The notes under the pieces are model-generated. The model was not told the DNA's origin. It ran no database searches and was given only the letters and a program-made list of their open reading frames with translations. Below, in pieces: positions 1-6,371 of a DNA stretch of 19,109 nucleotides (positions within the stretch are counted from its first letter, which is position 1; every line of letters begins with the position of its first letter). The DNA is taken from positions 1 to 19,109 of the forward strand of contig JAKAPG010000012.1 in the NCBI GenBank assembly GCA_021823085.1, given 5' to 3'. Made by a program: the position numbers and the translations under genes. The stretch is from Thermoplasmata archaeon (lineage in GTDB: Archaea; Thermoplasmatota; Thermoplasmata; Lutacidiplasmatales; UBA184).

Positions 1-519
1 CTGCGCCGCGATCTGGTTGTGCGGCAGCCCGGCGCCGGAGAAGATCGGAAGCTTCTGCCCGCGCACGAGGGTGTTGTTGACGTCGATGGTCGAGATGCCG
101 GTCTGGATGAACTCGCTCGGCTCCTCGCGCGAGTACGGGTTCATCGCGTTCCCCACGATCTCGTAGCGCTGCTCGCTGACGATCTTCGGTCCGCCGTCGC
201 GCGGCTCGCCGAGCCCGTTGAAGACGCGACCGAGCAGTTCGTCGGAGACCGAGAGCTTCGCGACCTCGCCCAGGAACTTCACGCTCGTCTGCTCGACGTT
301 CATGCCCATCGTCGGCCCGAAGACCTGGACGATCGCGAGCCCCTTGCTCGAGTCGAGTACCTGACCTTGCCGTCGTCCACCTCCCGGAACCTCGATCTCA
401 ACGATCTCGCCGTAGGCGGCGTTGGCCACGTCGCGCACGAAAAGGAGGGGGCCCGTGACGCGGTCGACGGTCCGGTAATCCACCGGGATCCGTGGCGCCT
501 TCGCGCTCGCACCGGCCAT
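1..519 (-). CDS. atpB: A-type ATP synthase subunit B, N-terminal part (runs off window)
   Basis: This is the regulatory, non-catalytic B subunit of the archaeal A1AO ATP synthase, which alternates with subunit A in the A3B3 head on the cytoplasmic side of the membrane. The reverse strand reads from an ATG at 519-517 without a stop to the window edge, giving about 173 residues. The family signature is clear: 'FIQTGISTIDVNNTLVRGQK' followed by 'PIFSGAGLPHNQIAAQ', the motif that replaces a classical P-loop in B subunits. The N-terminal beta-barrel region begins near 'VDRVTGPLLFVRDV'. The start lies 2 nt after the atpA stop (524-522), and the end of atpA contains a GGAGG-like ribosome-binding site, so the genes are translationally coupled. 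The full family length is about 460 residues, so roughly 60% is missing because of the window edge, not because of a mutation. Confidence 0.96.
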   Translation of the reverse strand, partial: MAGASAKAPRIPVDYRTVDRVTGPLLFVRDVANAAYGEIVEIEVPGGGRRQGQVLDSSKGLAIVQVFGPTMGMNVEQTSVKFLGEVAKLSVSDELLGRVFNGLGEPRDGGPKIVSEQRYEIVGNAMNPYSREEPSEFIQTGISTIDVNNTLVRGQKLPIFSGAGLPHNQIAAQ

Positions 520-521
520 GG

Positions 522-2978
522 TTACCCTCCTCCCGCGGCCGCCACCTGAGCAACCGCCAGGGTCACCTCGGTCTCGAGCGCGTCGAACTGGGTCTGCGTC
601 TCGGCCTCGGGGATCCACTTCATGCGCGAGAGTTTCGTACGCACCGGTAGCGCCTGGAGCTGCGCGACGGTCGCCCCCTTCCCGATCGCTTCTTGCTCGC
701 GATCCCCGAAGGAAAGGATGGCCCGCAGCATCCGGAGTTGCTTGCGGATCGAGGTGTAGGTGTCCACGTCATCGTACGCGCTTTGCTGGAGGTAATCCTC
801 CCGGATCATCCGCGCGACATCCAGCGTGCCCTTCTCGCGCTCGGGCAGCGCGTCGACGCCGACGAGCTGGACGATCTCCTGCAGCTCCGACTCCTTCTGA
901 AGGATCTCAAGGGCACGCTGACGCAGCGTCACGAACTCGGGAGAGAGCTCGGTCCGGTACCACGGCTCGAGGTCGCCGATGTAGAGCGAGTAGCTCTGGA
1001 GCCAGTTGATCGAGGGGAAGTGGCGTCGAGAAGCGAGGGCCGCATCGAGCGCCCAGAACACGCGCGTGACGCGTAGCGTGTTCTGGCTGACCGGCTCGGA
1101 GAAGTCCCCTCCCGGCGGGCTGACCGCGCCGACGACCGTGACCGAACCCGTCCTCTGGTCGGGCGAGAGCGTCACGACGCGCCCGGCCCGCTCGTAGAAC
1201 TCCGCGACGCGCCGGCCGAGGTAGGCAGGATAGCCTTCCTCTCCGGGCATCTCCTCGAGGCGGCCCGAGATCTCGCGCATCGCCTCGGCCCATCGGCTCG
1301 TCGAGTCGGCCATCAGGGCGACATCGTATCCCATGTCCCGGTAGTACTCCGCGATGGTGATCCCGGTGTACACGCTCGCCTCTCGCGCAGCGACCGGCAT
1401 GTTCGATGTGTTCGCGATAAGGATCGTTCGCTCCATCAACGGGCGTTTCGACTTTGGATCGGTGAGATTGGGGAACGTGGCGAGCACTTCCGTCATCTCG
1501 TTCCCGCGTTCTCCGCACCCCACGTAGACTACGACATCGGAATCCGCCCACCGGGCGAGCTGCTGTTGCGCAACGGTGTTGTGCAGGAGCATCCCTCCCA
1601 GTCCTCCGACAAAATTGCTTCCGTACTCGGGCACCGAGACGTCATACACGTCGTACGGTCCGGCGCGCTCGACGCTTGTCTCCACGACCTCGTCGCACAA
1701 CAGCCCGTCGGGAAGTTCCACGACGCGGGCAATCTCGGGCTCACTCGGGCCGAACGTCCCACTTTCGACCGGAGTGCGTGCGAGGGCGAGGGACGTCGCG
1801 GAGCCCATCCCTCCTCCGGTACCGAGGAAGTTGGGGATCTCGATCCCGTTCCAGGGTACGCTCGGGCGCGCGGGGGGCTCAGGACTCAACTTCGGATTTG
1901 GAGACGGCCCGGGAAGTTTCTGGACCGACGCGATGTAGTCCCCGGGTCTCAGCTGGGAAGACGGAGTTCCCCGAAGCTCCCCGCTCGCTCGGAAGGCGAA
2001 CAGACGATGCACCGGCGTCACCCGCACGGTGCGCCCGCTACGGGTCCGGATCCGAATGAGCGAGTCGCTCTTCCCCTTGTAGAAGATCCGGCTCTCGCTC
2101 GGTACCAACCGGCCGCCGACGAGCGAGTAGAGGGGGATGGGCTCCGTCAAGCGGATCCATTCGTCGGCTCCCGCCAGGGAGACATCGCCCGTCGCCTTCG
2201 ACCGTTCGTAGAGCTCCTCCATCGTGAGGACCTCTCCCGTACGGAGGACTACGGGAGTCTCTCCGGCGACGCACTTCCCGGATCCGAAGGGTCCGGGAAT
2301 ACAGGCCGAGCCTCCCTTGGCGACCGGGAAGAACGAATCGATAACCCTCTGACCGGTGACGAGCGGGATGCTCGGTGCCAGCTTTCGGTTCACCGGCCGT
2401 GGGATTCGGACGACCCACTTCTGACTGAGGTAGAGCGGCGCCTTGCCGTCGGCCGTCGCCACCGAACCGATCGGTTCGCGGATCGTGAACGAGCCGCTCT
2501 TCAACGACTCGATCGTCCCTTCCACGCCAGGAGGGACCATGATTTTGTGAAGGATGAGCGGCGTCTCTTGGACGGTACCGAGCACCGCACCGGCGGATAC
2601 GCGATCCCCCGCGTGGGCGGTCGCCGTGAAGTCCCACTTCTTCGCCTCGTCCAGTGGCGGGGCGACGAACCCACGCGTGATGAAGTCCCCGAGTTCCTTC
2701 TTGAGGACGTCGAGCGGGCGCTGGACTCCGTCGTAGATCGACTTCAGCAGCCCCGGCCCGAGCTCGACCGATAGCGCCTGGCCCGTGTTCTCCACGGGAT
2801 CGCCCGGCCGTACCCCGGTCGTGTCCTCGTAGACCTGAACGGTGGCCGTCTTCTCGACAAGGCGAATGATCTCCCCGACCAGTCCCTGCGCACCGACGCG
2901 AACGACGTCGAACATCTTCGCGCCTTCGAGGCCCTCGGCGATGACGACCGGACCGGAGACCCTAGCCACCACTCCCAT
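522..2978 (-). CDS. atpA: A-type ATP synthase catalytic subunit A, interrupted by a mini-intein
   Basis: Catalytic subunit of the A1 head, which makes or hydrolyses ATP. The precursor is 818 residues. Removing the 232-residue intein (residues 236-467) leaves 586, the usual length for archaeal AtpA. N-terminal barrel: 'GVVARVSGPVVIAEGLEGAK'. The bulge domain characteristic of A subunits lies around residues 120-200. The Walker A motif GPFGSGK (ends at K235) is split from its T by the intein. Downstream come 'VYVGCGERGNEMTEV', the Walker B region 'DVALMADSTSRWAEAMREIS', and 'SPPGGDFSEPVSQNT'. The ATG at 2978 sits behind a GGGAG-containing leader and 22 nt after the atpF stop. Gene order F-A-B matches the archaeal atp operon. 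The enzyme cannot bind nucleotide until the intein is spliced out, because the insertion separates the invariant Lys and Thr of the P-loop. Confidence 0.97.
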   Translation of the reverse strand: MGVVARVSGPVVIAEGLEGAKMFDVVRVGAQGLVGEIIRLVEKTATVQVYEDTTGVRPGDPVENTGQALSVELGPGLLKSIYDGVQRPLDVLKKELGDFITRGFVAPPLDEAKKWDFTATAHAGDRVSAGAVLGTVQETPLILHKIMVPPGVEGTIESLKSGSFTIREPIGSVATADGKAPLYLSQKWVVRIPRPVNRKLAPSIPLVTGQRVIDSFFPVAKGGSACIPGPFGSGKCVAGETPVVLRTGEVLTMEELYERSKATGDVSLAGADEWIRLTEPIPLYSLVGGRLVPSESRIFYKGKSDSLIRIRTRSGRTVRVTPVHRLFAFRASGELRGTPSSQLRPGDYIASVQKLPGPSPNPKLSPEPPARPSVPWNGIEIPNFLGTGGGMGSATSLALARTPVESGTFGPSEPEIARVVELPDGLLCDEVVETSVERAGPYDVYDVSVPEYGSNFVGGLGGMLLHNTVAQQQLARWADSDVVVYVGCGERGNEMTEVLATFPNLTDPKSKRPLMERTILIANTSNMPVAAREASVYTGITIAEYYRDMGYDVALMADSTSRWAEAMREISGRLEEMPGEEGYPAYLGRRVAEFYERAGRVVTLSPDQRTGSVTVVGAVSPPGGDFSEPVSQNTLRVTRVFWALDAALASRRHFPSINWLQSYSLYIGDLEPWYRTELSPEFVTLRQRALEILQKESELQEIVQLVGVDALPEREKGTLDVARMIREDYLQQSAYDDVDTYTSIRKQLRMLRAILSFGDREQEAIGKGATVAQLQALPVRTKLSRMKWIPEAETQTQFDALETEVTLAVAQVAAAGGG
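1578..2273 (-). other. Mini-intein inside AtpA P-loop (between Lys and Thr of GSGKT)
   Basis: In-frame protein-splicing element of 232 residues. It begins with Cys1 ('CVAGETPVVLRTGEVLTMEE', block A) and has the block B motif TPVH (T86, H89, in 'GRTVRVTPVHRLFAF'). Block F is near 'YDVYDVSVPEYGSNFVGG'. It ends with 'GGMLLHN' (penultimate His231, terminal Asn232), and the first extein residue after it is Thr. All residues expected for class 1 splicing are present. No LAGLIDADG/DOD or HNH endonuclease motif is visible; where one would sit (about residues 118-185) there is a Pro/Gly/Ser-rich linker. The site (GPFGSGK/T) is the one I know as VMA-b, used by inteins in Thermoplasma and Pyrococcus A-ATPases. 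Cys1 is encoded at 2273-2271 and Asn232 at 1580-1578. Confidence 0.95.
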
Positions 2979-2999
2979 CGTTCTTCTCCCTGCACTAGA

Positions 3000-3341
3000 T
3001 CAGCGTGGAACGGACAGCGAGATGCCGAGCACGCGCTTCGCGAGGGTCTCGATTCCCTCGCTCTCGACGGCCTGCGCTCCGGGCGTGGGCACGAAGACGA
3101 CGAGGGGACGGAGCGAGGAGTCCGCGTGGGCGCGTTGGCTCTCCGTGAGCCGGGTCCGGATCGTCTGGCTTGCAACGACCAAGCTGTAGTCGTCGCTCGC
3201 CAGCAAGCGCAGGAACTCCTTCACCGAGTTCTCGCCCGTCACTTCGAAGACATCCGCGAGCCCGATGAGGCGGAAGCCGATCGCGAGCTCCCGCTCGCCG
3301 ACAACCGCGGTACGGCCCGCGCGCACGCTCGACTCCGGCAC
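3000..3341 (-). CDS. atpF: A-type ATP synthase subunit F
   Basis: Small central-stalk subunit of the A1AO ATP synthase, which contacts subunit D and the A3B3 head and modulates rotation. It has 113 residues, close to the family norm of about 100. The diagnostic N-terminal strand-turn is 'VVGERELAIGFRLIGLADVF', followed by 'EFLRLLASDDYSLVVASQ' and a conserved 'RPLVVFVPTPG'-like segment. It starts at GTG 3341, chosen because a TATA-like TTAAATAG lies about 28 bp upstream on this strand, leaving essentially no 5' leader. The stop at 3002-3000 is followed 21 nt later by atpA. The subunits that usually precede F in archaea (H, I, K, E, C) are not upstream; a ferredoxin is there instead. The operon is therefore either split or begins at F. 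Confidence 0.93.
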   Translation of the reverse strand: MPESSVRAGRTAVVGERELAIGFRLIGLADVFEVTGENSVKEFLRLLASDDYSLVVASQTIRTRLTESQRAHADSSLRPLVVFVPTPGAQAVESEGIETLAKRVLGISLSVPR

Positions 3342-3365
3342 GGCGGTGTCGGCGGGGGAACGGGC

Positions 3366-3373
3366 CTATTTAA
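3366..3373 (-). promoter_or_regulatory. TATA-like box for the atpF-A-B operon
   Basis: On the minus strand this reads TTAAATAG in an otherwise very GC-rich spacer. Its centre is about 28 bp from the GTG start of atpF, so the expected archaeal initiation point falls at or just before the start codon, implying a leaderless or nearly leaderless transcript. No TFB-recognition element was tested. Confidence 0.55.
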
Positions 3374-3391
3374 CGCCATCCGGACGGACGC

Positions 3392-3396
3392 AAAAA
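3392..3396 (-). terminator. T-tract terminator after ferredoxin
   Basis: The minus strand reads CGGTTTTTGCG, a run of five T about 40 nt after the ferredoxin stop codon and just before the atpF TATA box. Archaeal intrinsic termination commonly relies on such T-runs without a hairpin. The position between two same-strand genes with separate promoters fits. Confidence 0.4.
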
Positions 3397-3435
3397 CCGA
3401 CCCCGGAAAGCTCCCGGCCGCGCGTCCCCCGGGCC

Positions 3436-3714
3436 TTACTTGTACGTCGAATGGTGGATGTGACCTTCGTCGTCCTTGATGTCGATGCACTCCCCTTCGC
3501 ACTCGAAGAGGCAGGCCTCGCACACGATGCACTCGGGACCGTTCACCGCGACCGACTTCTCGCCGCGGAACTGGAACTTCGCTCCTACGGTAGGATCGTC
3601 GACGACATCCGGGAACTGATCCCGCGGCTTCAGTTCGAAGACATTCACCGGGCAGACGTCGCGGCAGTGTGCGCAACCCGTGCACTTCTCGATCACGATG
3701 TCAACTTGGACCAT
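3436..3714 (-). CDS. 2[4Fe-4S] ferredoxin
   Basis: Small electron carrier, 92 residues from ATG 3714. The first cluster motif is 'CTGCAHCRDVCP' (CxxCxxCxxxCP). The second is 'CIVCEACLFEC' (CxxCxxCxxxC). The first Cys block is linked to the second by an insert of about 40 residues containing 'FQFRGEKSVAVNGPECIVCE', longer than in clostridial ferredoxins and typical of archaeal forms. The C-terminus is His-rich ('GHIHHSTYK'). A GTG at 3741 would add nine residues, but a TATA-like element at 3748-3756 lies only about 10 bp from it, so transcription should start inside that extension. The ATG at 3714 has a GGAG at a usable spacing and is preferred. The partner enzyme is not identifiable from the neighbours; 2-oxoacid oxidoreductases are common ferredoxin partners in aerobic archaea. 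Confidence 0.9.
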   Translation of the reverse strand: MVQVDIVIEKCTGCAHCRDVCPVNVFELKPRDQFPDVVDDPTVGAKFQFRGEKSVAVNGPECIVCEACLFECEGECIDIKDDEGHIHHSTYK

Positions 3715-3747
3715 CTTGCCCGTCTCCGGCGGCTCCACCACAGGACG

Positions 3748-3756
3748 CGATATTTA
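3748..3756 (-). promoter_or_regulatory. TATA-like box upstream of ferredoxin
   Basis: The minus strand reads GTAAATATC. Its centre is about 38 bp from the preferred ATG (3714), predicting a leader of roughly 10-15 nt that contains the GGAG. The element is nearly symmetric (plus strand GATATTTAC), so it could also drive plus-strand transcription into the structured gene-free region that follows. Confidence 0.5.
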
Positions 3757-4385
3757 CGGTTTCGGCTGCCCAGGACGCCGTCCGTTGACCGCAGTCTGCC
3801 TACGAACTCCTAGTTTTGCACGAGAACCTCGGGGAGGTAGGCGGCTCCTGCAATGTTGGATCCCGCGGCTCGCCCGGGCGCCGCAGGTTCGGACCGGGTG
3901 GATCCGAAAACTCGGTAGAGGCGAGCTCGCGCGATCCGGGTTGGATCGCGGCCCGTTCCGGGCCCAGGTCCCCGCGAGCTTGGCGATCGGGAGCGCCCGA
4001 TCGAGACACCGGGGTTGAACGGGCGAGCGATCCTCATTGCGGGTGACGCACCCATCCGTCCCGGTCTCGGAGCTTGCCCGGTCGATGGCCAGCCGCACCG
4101 ATCCAAGGGGATGCCAAGGCGTCGTTCGACCCTTGGCACATACCAGTGGCCACTTCCCCGCTCGAAGTGAATTCGGATCTCGATCGAACTTCCCATCGTA
4201 CTATTGCGCATTCGATTCGAGGACGTTGGGAAGGTCTCGCGCACCGGACGTGTCCGCCCGTCGAAGACGGGCGGTTTGGCTTGATCCCGGCCGAGGGCGT
4301 CGCCGCCCGGGAGCCCCGCTCACGACGCTTCGCGCCCCGCCCAGCCACTTCCTTAACGTGCGAGGGCATACCGGAGGGACTGCCT
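3757..4385. other. Gene-free region with several perfect stem-loops; candidate structured RNA
   Basis: About 630 bp with no ORF that looks like a protein: the open frames give arginine- and proline-rich shadow translations, and no tRNA T-arm consensus or SRP/RNase P signature was found by eye. It does hold several perfect inverted repeats. CGCGATCC pairs with GGATCGCG (3930-3950, 5-nt loop). CGATCGGG pairs with CCCGATCG (3984-4003, 4-nt loop). TGCCAAGG pairs with CCTTGGCA (4112-4138, 11-nt loop). CCGCCCGTC pairs with GACGGGCGG (4254-4274, 3-nt loop, followed by TTT). A 6-bp stem is at 3888-3908. Four stems of 8-9 bp with short loops are more than expected by chance in 600 bp even at this GC content. 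Strand, ends and function are unknown. Confidence 0.4.
4254..4274 (+). other. Perfect 9-bp hairpin with 3-nt loop followed by TTT
   Basis: CCGCCCGTC, loop GAA, GACGGGCGG, then TTT at 4275-4277. It looks like an intrinsic terminator, but no plus-strand gene lies upstream. It would make sense as the 3' end of a plus-strand non-coding RNA starting near 3780. It is about 110 bp before the DUF72 start. Confidence 0.4.
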
Positions 4386-5150
4386 ATGGCCGACATCCTC
4401 CTGGGGACGAGCGGATGGGACTACCCGGAGTGGGTCGGCCCGGTCTACCCCAAGCGGGGGGCAGAGGACAAGCTCCGCTACTACGCCGGCCGCTTCCCGA
4501 TCGTGGAGGTCAACTCAACGTTCTATCGCCTGCCATCGACGGCCGTCGTCGCCTCGTGGGTCCGGCGTACCCCGTCGCGCTTCCGCTTCGCCGCGAAGTT
4601 CCCCCAATCGATCACGCACGAGCGGGAGCTGGTGGGAGCGGACGAAGAGCTCCGCCAGTTCCTCGCGGTGCTGAAACCGCTGCGCGAGGCCGGGAAGTTC
4701 GCCGCCGCGCTCCTCCAGCTTCCTCCGTCGCTCAAGTTCGTGTCGGGAACCGTGCGCTCCTTCTACGAGAGCCTGCCGGGCGACCTCCCCGTCGCGGTCG
4801 AGTTCCGCGAACCGTCGTGGCTCGCGCCGGAGTCGTTCGACCTTCTGCGGAAGTTCCATCTCGCCTACGTGGTCGTCGACGAACCTCACCTCCCCATCCA
4901 GCTCGAGACGACCGCGCCGTTCGCCTACGTGCGTTGGCACGGCCACGGAACGAACGTGTGGTACGACTACCGCTACTCCGCCGACGAGCTCGCCGCCTGG
5001 GTCCCTCGCGTGCGCGAGATCGCCAAGAAGGTCCCAACGATCTACGGTTTCTTCAACAACCACTTCCGAGGGGACGCCGCCGCGAACTGCACGTCCCTCG
5101 CCGAGCTGCTCGGTCTCGCACCTCCTTCGTGGCGCTCGCGTCTCGACTGA
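4386..5150 (+). CDS. DUF72 (YecE-like) family protein
   Basis: A 254-residue protein with the TIM-barrel-like DUF72 fold. The family has no firmly established reaction. Characteristic segments are the N-terminal 'ILLGTSGWDYPEWVGPVYP', then 'VEVNSTFYRLPSTAVVASWV', 'FRFAAKFPQSITHER', 'FAAALLQLPPSLKF', 'LPVAVEFREPSWL', 'AFAYVRWHGHG'-like 'FAYVRWHGHG' and the C-terminal 'IYGFFNNHFRGDAAANC'. The open frame extends upstream to 4074, but the added residues are low-complexity and lack family similarity. ATG 4386 has a GGAGG ribosome-binding site at 4373-4377, and the DUF72 fold begins right after it. A weak AT-poor TATA-like CCTTAACG is at about 4351-4358. It stands alone between the stem-loop region and the RadA-like/polymerase unit, so context gives no function. 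Confidence 0.92.
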   Translation: MADILLGTSGWDYPEWVGPVYPKRGAEDKLRYYAGRFPIVEVNSTFYRLPSTAVVASWVRRTPSRFRFAAKFPQSITHERELVGADEELRQFLAVLKPLREAGKFAAALLQLPPSLKFVSGTVRSFYESLPGDLPVAVEFREPSWLAPESFDLLRKFHLAYVVVDEPHLPIQLETTAPFAYVRWHGHGTNVWYDYRYSADELAAWVPRVREIAKKVPTIYGFFNNHFRGDAAANCTSLAELLGLAPPSWRSRLD

Positions 5151-5231
5151 CCCCGCTCTCCCCGTCCCCGCGCGTCGGTCGGCGGAGCTGGAACGCTGTT
5201 CCCTAGGTGTTTCACCCACTCCCGTCCCGCC

Positions 5232-5243
5232 GCTTTAGAAGCG
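5232..5243 (+). promoter_or_regulatory. TATA-like box within a small palindrome, upstream of the RadA-like gene
   Basis: CGCTTTAGAAGCG (centre near 5237) contains TTTAGAA about 28 bp before ATG 5265, giving a leaderless start. The box is embedded in a 5-bp inverted repeat (CGCTT...AAGCG), which could be an operator as well as a TATA element. That is inference. Confidence 0.45.
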
Positions 5244-5264
5244 AATCCCCGTGAAACCGTCGAC

Positions 5265-6155
5265 ATGGACGCACCGTCGCCGACCTTCCCGCTCCCGAGC
5301 TTCTTCTCCCCGACGGACGGCGAGTACGATCCCGTCGAGCAGCCGGTGCAGGACGAAACGATCCCCCTCCCTCCGGCCGTACCCGGTGTTCGGACCCGCC
5401 GGTCCGTTCCCCGAACGGGCGCGCGCGCCCGTTCGCCACTTCCGAAATCTCCGGGGATCCTCGCTTGGCTCGCCCGTCGCTTCGAGCCCGGTGAGGCGAC
5501 GATCTGGCTCGGCCCCTCCTCGACCGTCGGGCCGCTCCTCGAACTCCTCTACGCGGGCAGCGCGTCGGTCGATGGGGAGATCTCCCTGATCGAGGGTGCG
5601 AACCGGTTCCACCCGTTCCGCATCGGCGAGCTCGGCCGTGACTTCGGGGTCCCTCCCGAGGAGGTCCTCCGGCGGATCCGGCTCGCGCGGGCGTTCACCG
5701 CCCACCAGCTGGTCGCGCTGGTCGACGGCTGGTCGGTCGAGGCGCGACGCCGGCACCCAACGCTCCTCGTCGCCCACGAGCTTCCCGCTCTCTTCGAGAC
5801 TGAGGATGTACGGCCCGAGGAGCGCGACGCGCTGTTGCGGCATGTCGCCCGGACGCTGCGCACGCTCCTCGAGCGCGCTCCCTGCCCGCTGCTGGTCGTG
5901 CTGAACGGCGGTTTCGAGCGGTTCCCGGGCCTCCTTGAGAGCGGACCCCGGTTCGCCGACCTCGTCACGTTCTCTCGCCATCCGCGCGGCCTCGCATTGC
6001 GGGCGTACCGCGATGACGCACGCGTGCGGCTCGTCCGGCGACAGGACGGTCAACTCGGGATGGAAGAGTTCGCCGACGACCTCGGCAAGGAACCGGAGGT
6101 GATCGCTTGGGCCGCACCGCGCCCACCTACCGTCAGGCACTGGACGAACGGCTGA
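5265..6155 (+). CDS. RadA/RecA-like pseudo-ATPase (degenerate Walker A and B)
   Basis: A 296-residue protein with a Pro/Arg-rich N-terminus (about 1-60) and a RecA-fold core. The RadA-like signature is strong after the P-loop: 'ISLIEGANRFHPFRIGEL' then 'DFGVPPEEVLRRIRLARAFT' and 'AHQLVALVDGW', matching the RadA/Rad51 segment 'xENRFxPxRI...ARAFTSxHQ'. The P-loop position reads 'WLGPSSTVGPLLEL' (G83 to G89): the invariant Lys is Pro90 and the Thr/Ser is Leu91. The Walker B equivalent is 'TLLVAHELPALF', where the catalytic Asp is His171. ATP hydrolysis is therefore unlikely, and a structural or regulatory role is inferred. The final 49 nt overlap the next gene, and the polymerase gene follows, so the three are almost certainly one operon. 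An N-terminal HhH domain as in true RadA is absent. Confidence 0.87.
   Translation: MDAPSPTFPLPSFFSPTDGEYDPVEQPVQDETIPLPPAVPGVRTRRSVPRTGARARSPLPKSPGILAWLARRFEPGEATIWLGPSSTVGPLLELLYAGSASVDGEISLIEGANRFHPFRIGELGRDFGVPPEEVLRRIRLARAFTAHQLVALVDGWSVEARRRHPTLLVAHELPALFETEDVRPEERDALLRHVARTLRTLLERAPCPLLVVLNGGFERFPGLLESGPRFADLVTFSRHPRGLALRAYRDDARVRLVRRQDGQLGMEEFADDLGKEPEVIAWAAPRPPTVRHWTNG
6090..6106 (+). promoter_or_regulatory. Strong Shine-Dalgarno sequence deciding a TTG start
   Basis: GGAGGTGAT (6096-6104 region) is a near-complete complement of the 16S 3' end and is placed three bases before TTG 6107, inside the coding sequence of the RadA-like gene. This supports independent initiation of the small middle gene. 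Confidence 0.7.
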
Positions 6156-6352
6156 AGCGCTGGGAGACGTTCGAGCGCCTCCTCACCACCCCCAAAGAGC
6201 GAGAAGCGTTCGCCCTCCTTAGGTCCGGAGCGCGGCGCTACGTCGCCCAGGCGACGCAGGTCGGTAGCCCGGACCTCTTGGAGTCGATCCTGCTCAGTGT
6301 CCTGCTCGACATCGCCCAGCGGCTTCCTCCGCGTGACGCCGACGCGGACTGA
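6107..6352 (+). CDS. Small helical protein between RadA-like and PolB-like genes
   Basis: An 81-residue protein that I do not recognise. It is predicted largely helical, charged at its N-terminal half ('LDERLKRWETFERLL') and with an amphipathic leucine-rich stretch near the C-terminus ('DLLESILLSVLLDIAQRLPP'). No Cys/His metal motif, signal peptide or membrane span is evident. It starts at TTG 6107, behind an unusually strong GGAGGTGAT. It overlaps the RadA-like gene by 49 nt and ends 19 nt before the polymerase ATG, so it lies in the middle of the operon. By position it may be an adaptor or subunit linking the two degenerate enzymes; this is inference only. Confidence 0.78.
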   Translation: MGRTAPTYRQALDERLKRWETFERLLTTPKEREAFALLRSGARRYVAQATQVGSPDLLESILLSVLLDIAQRLPPRDADAD

Positions 6353-6371
6353 CGATACCGGCCCGGCAACG

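Noticed and set aside
1566..2774. 402-residue open frame antisense to atpA
   Set aside because: It has no recognisable domain, its composition is Arg/Asp/Gly-rich as expected for an antisense frame of a GC-rich gene, and it spans both intein and extein.
3714..3741. GTG 3741 as ferredoxin start
   Set aside because: It lies only about 10 bp from the TATA-like element, so it would probably precede the transcription start.
4120..4140. Possible tRNA T-arm (GTTCGA-like) in the gene-free region
   Set aside because: No matching acceptor stem, D-arm or anticodon arm could be placed around it on either strand.
4074..4385. N-terminal extension of the DUF72 frame
   Set aside because: The family starts right after ATG 4386, which has a good ribosome-binding site; the upstream residues have no family similarity and cover the hairpin region.
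6297..6371. Upstream start for the polymerase at 6297
   Set aside because: The extra 25 residues are not polymerase-like and overlap the small gene; ATG 6372 begins the recognisable N-terminal strand.
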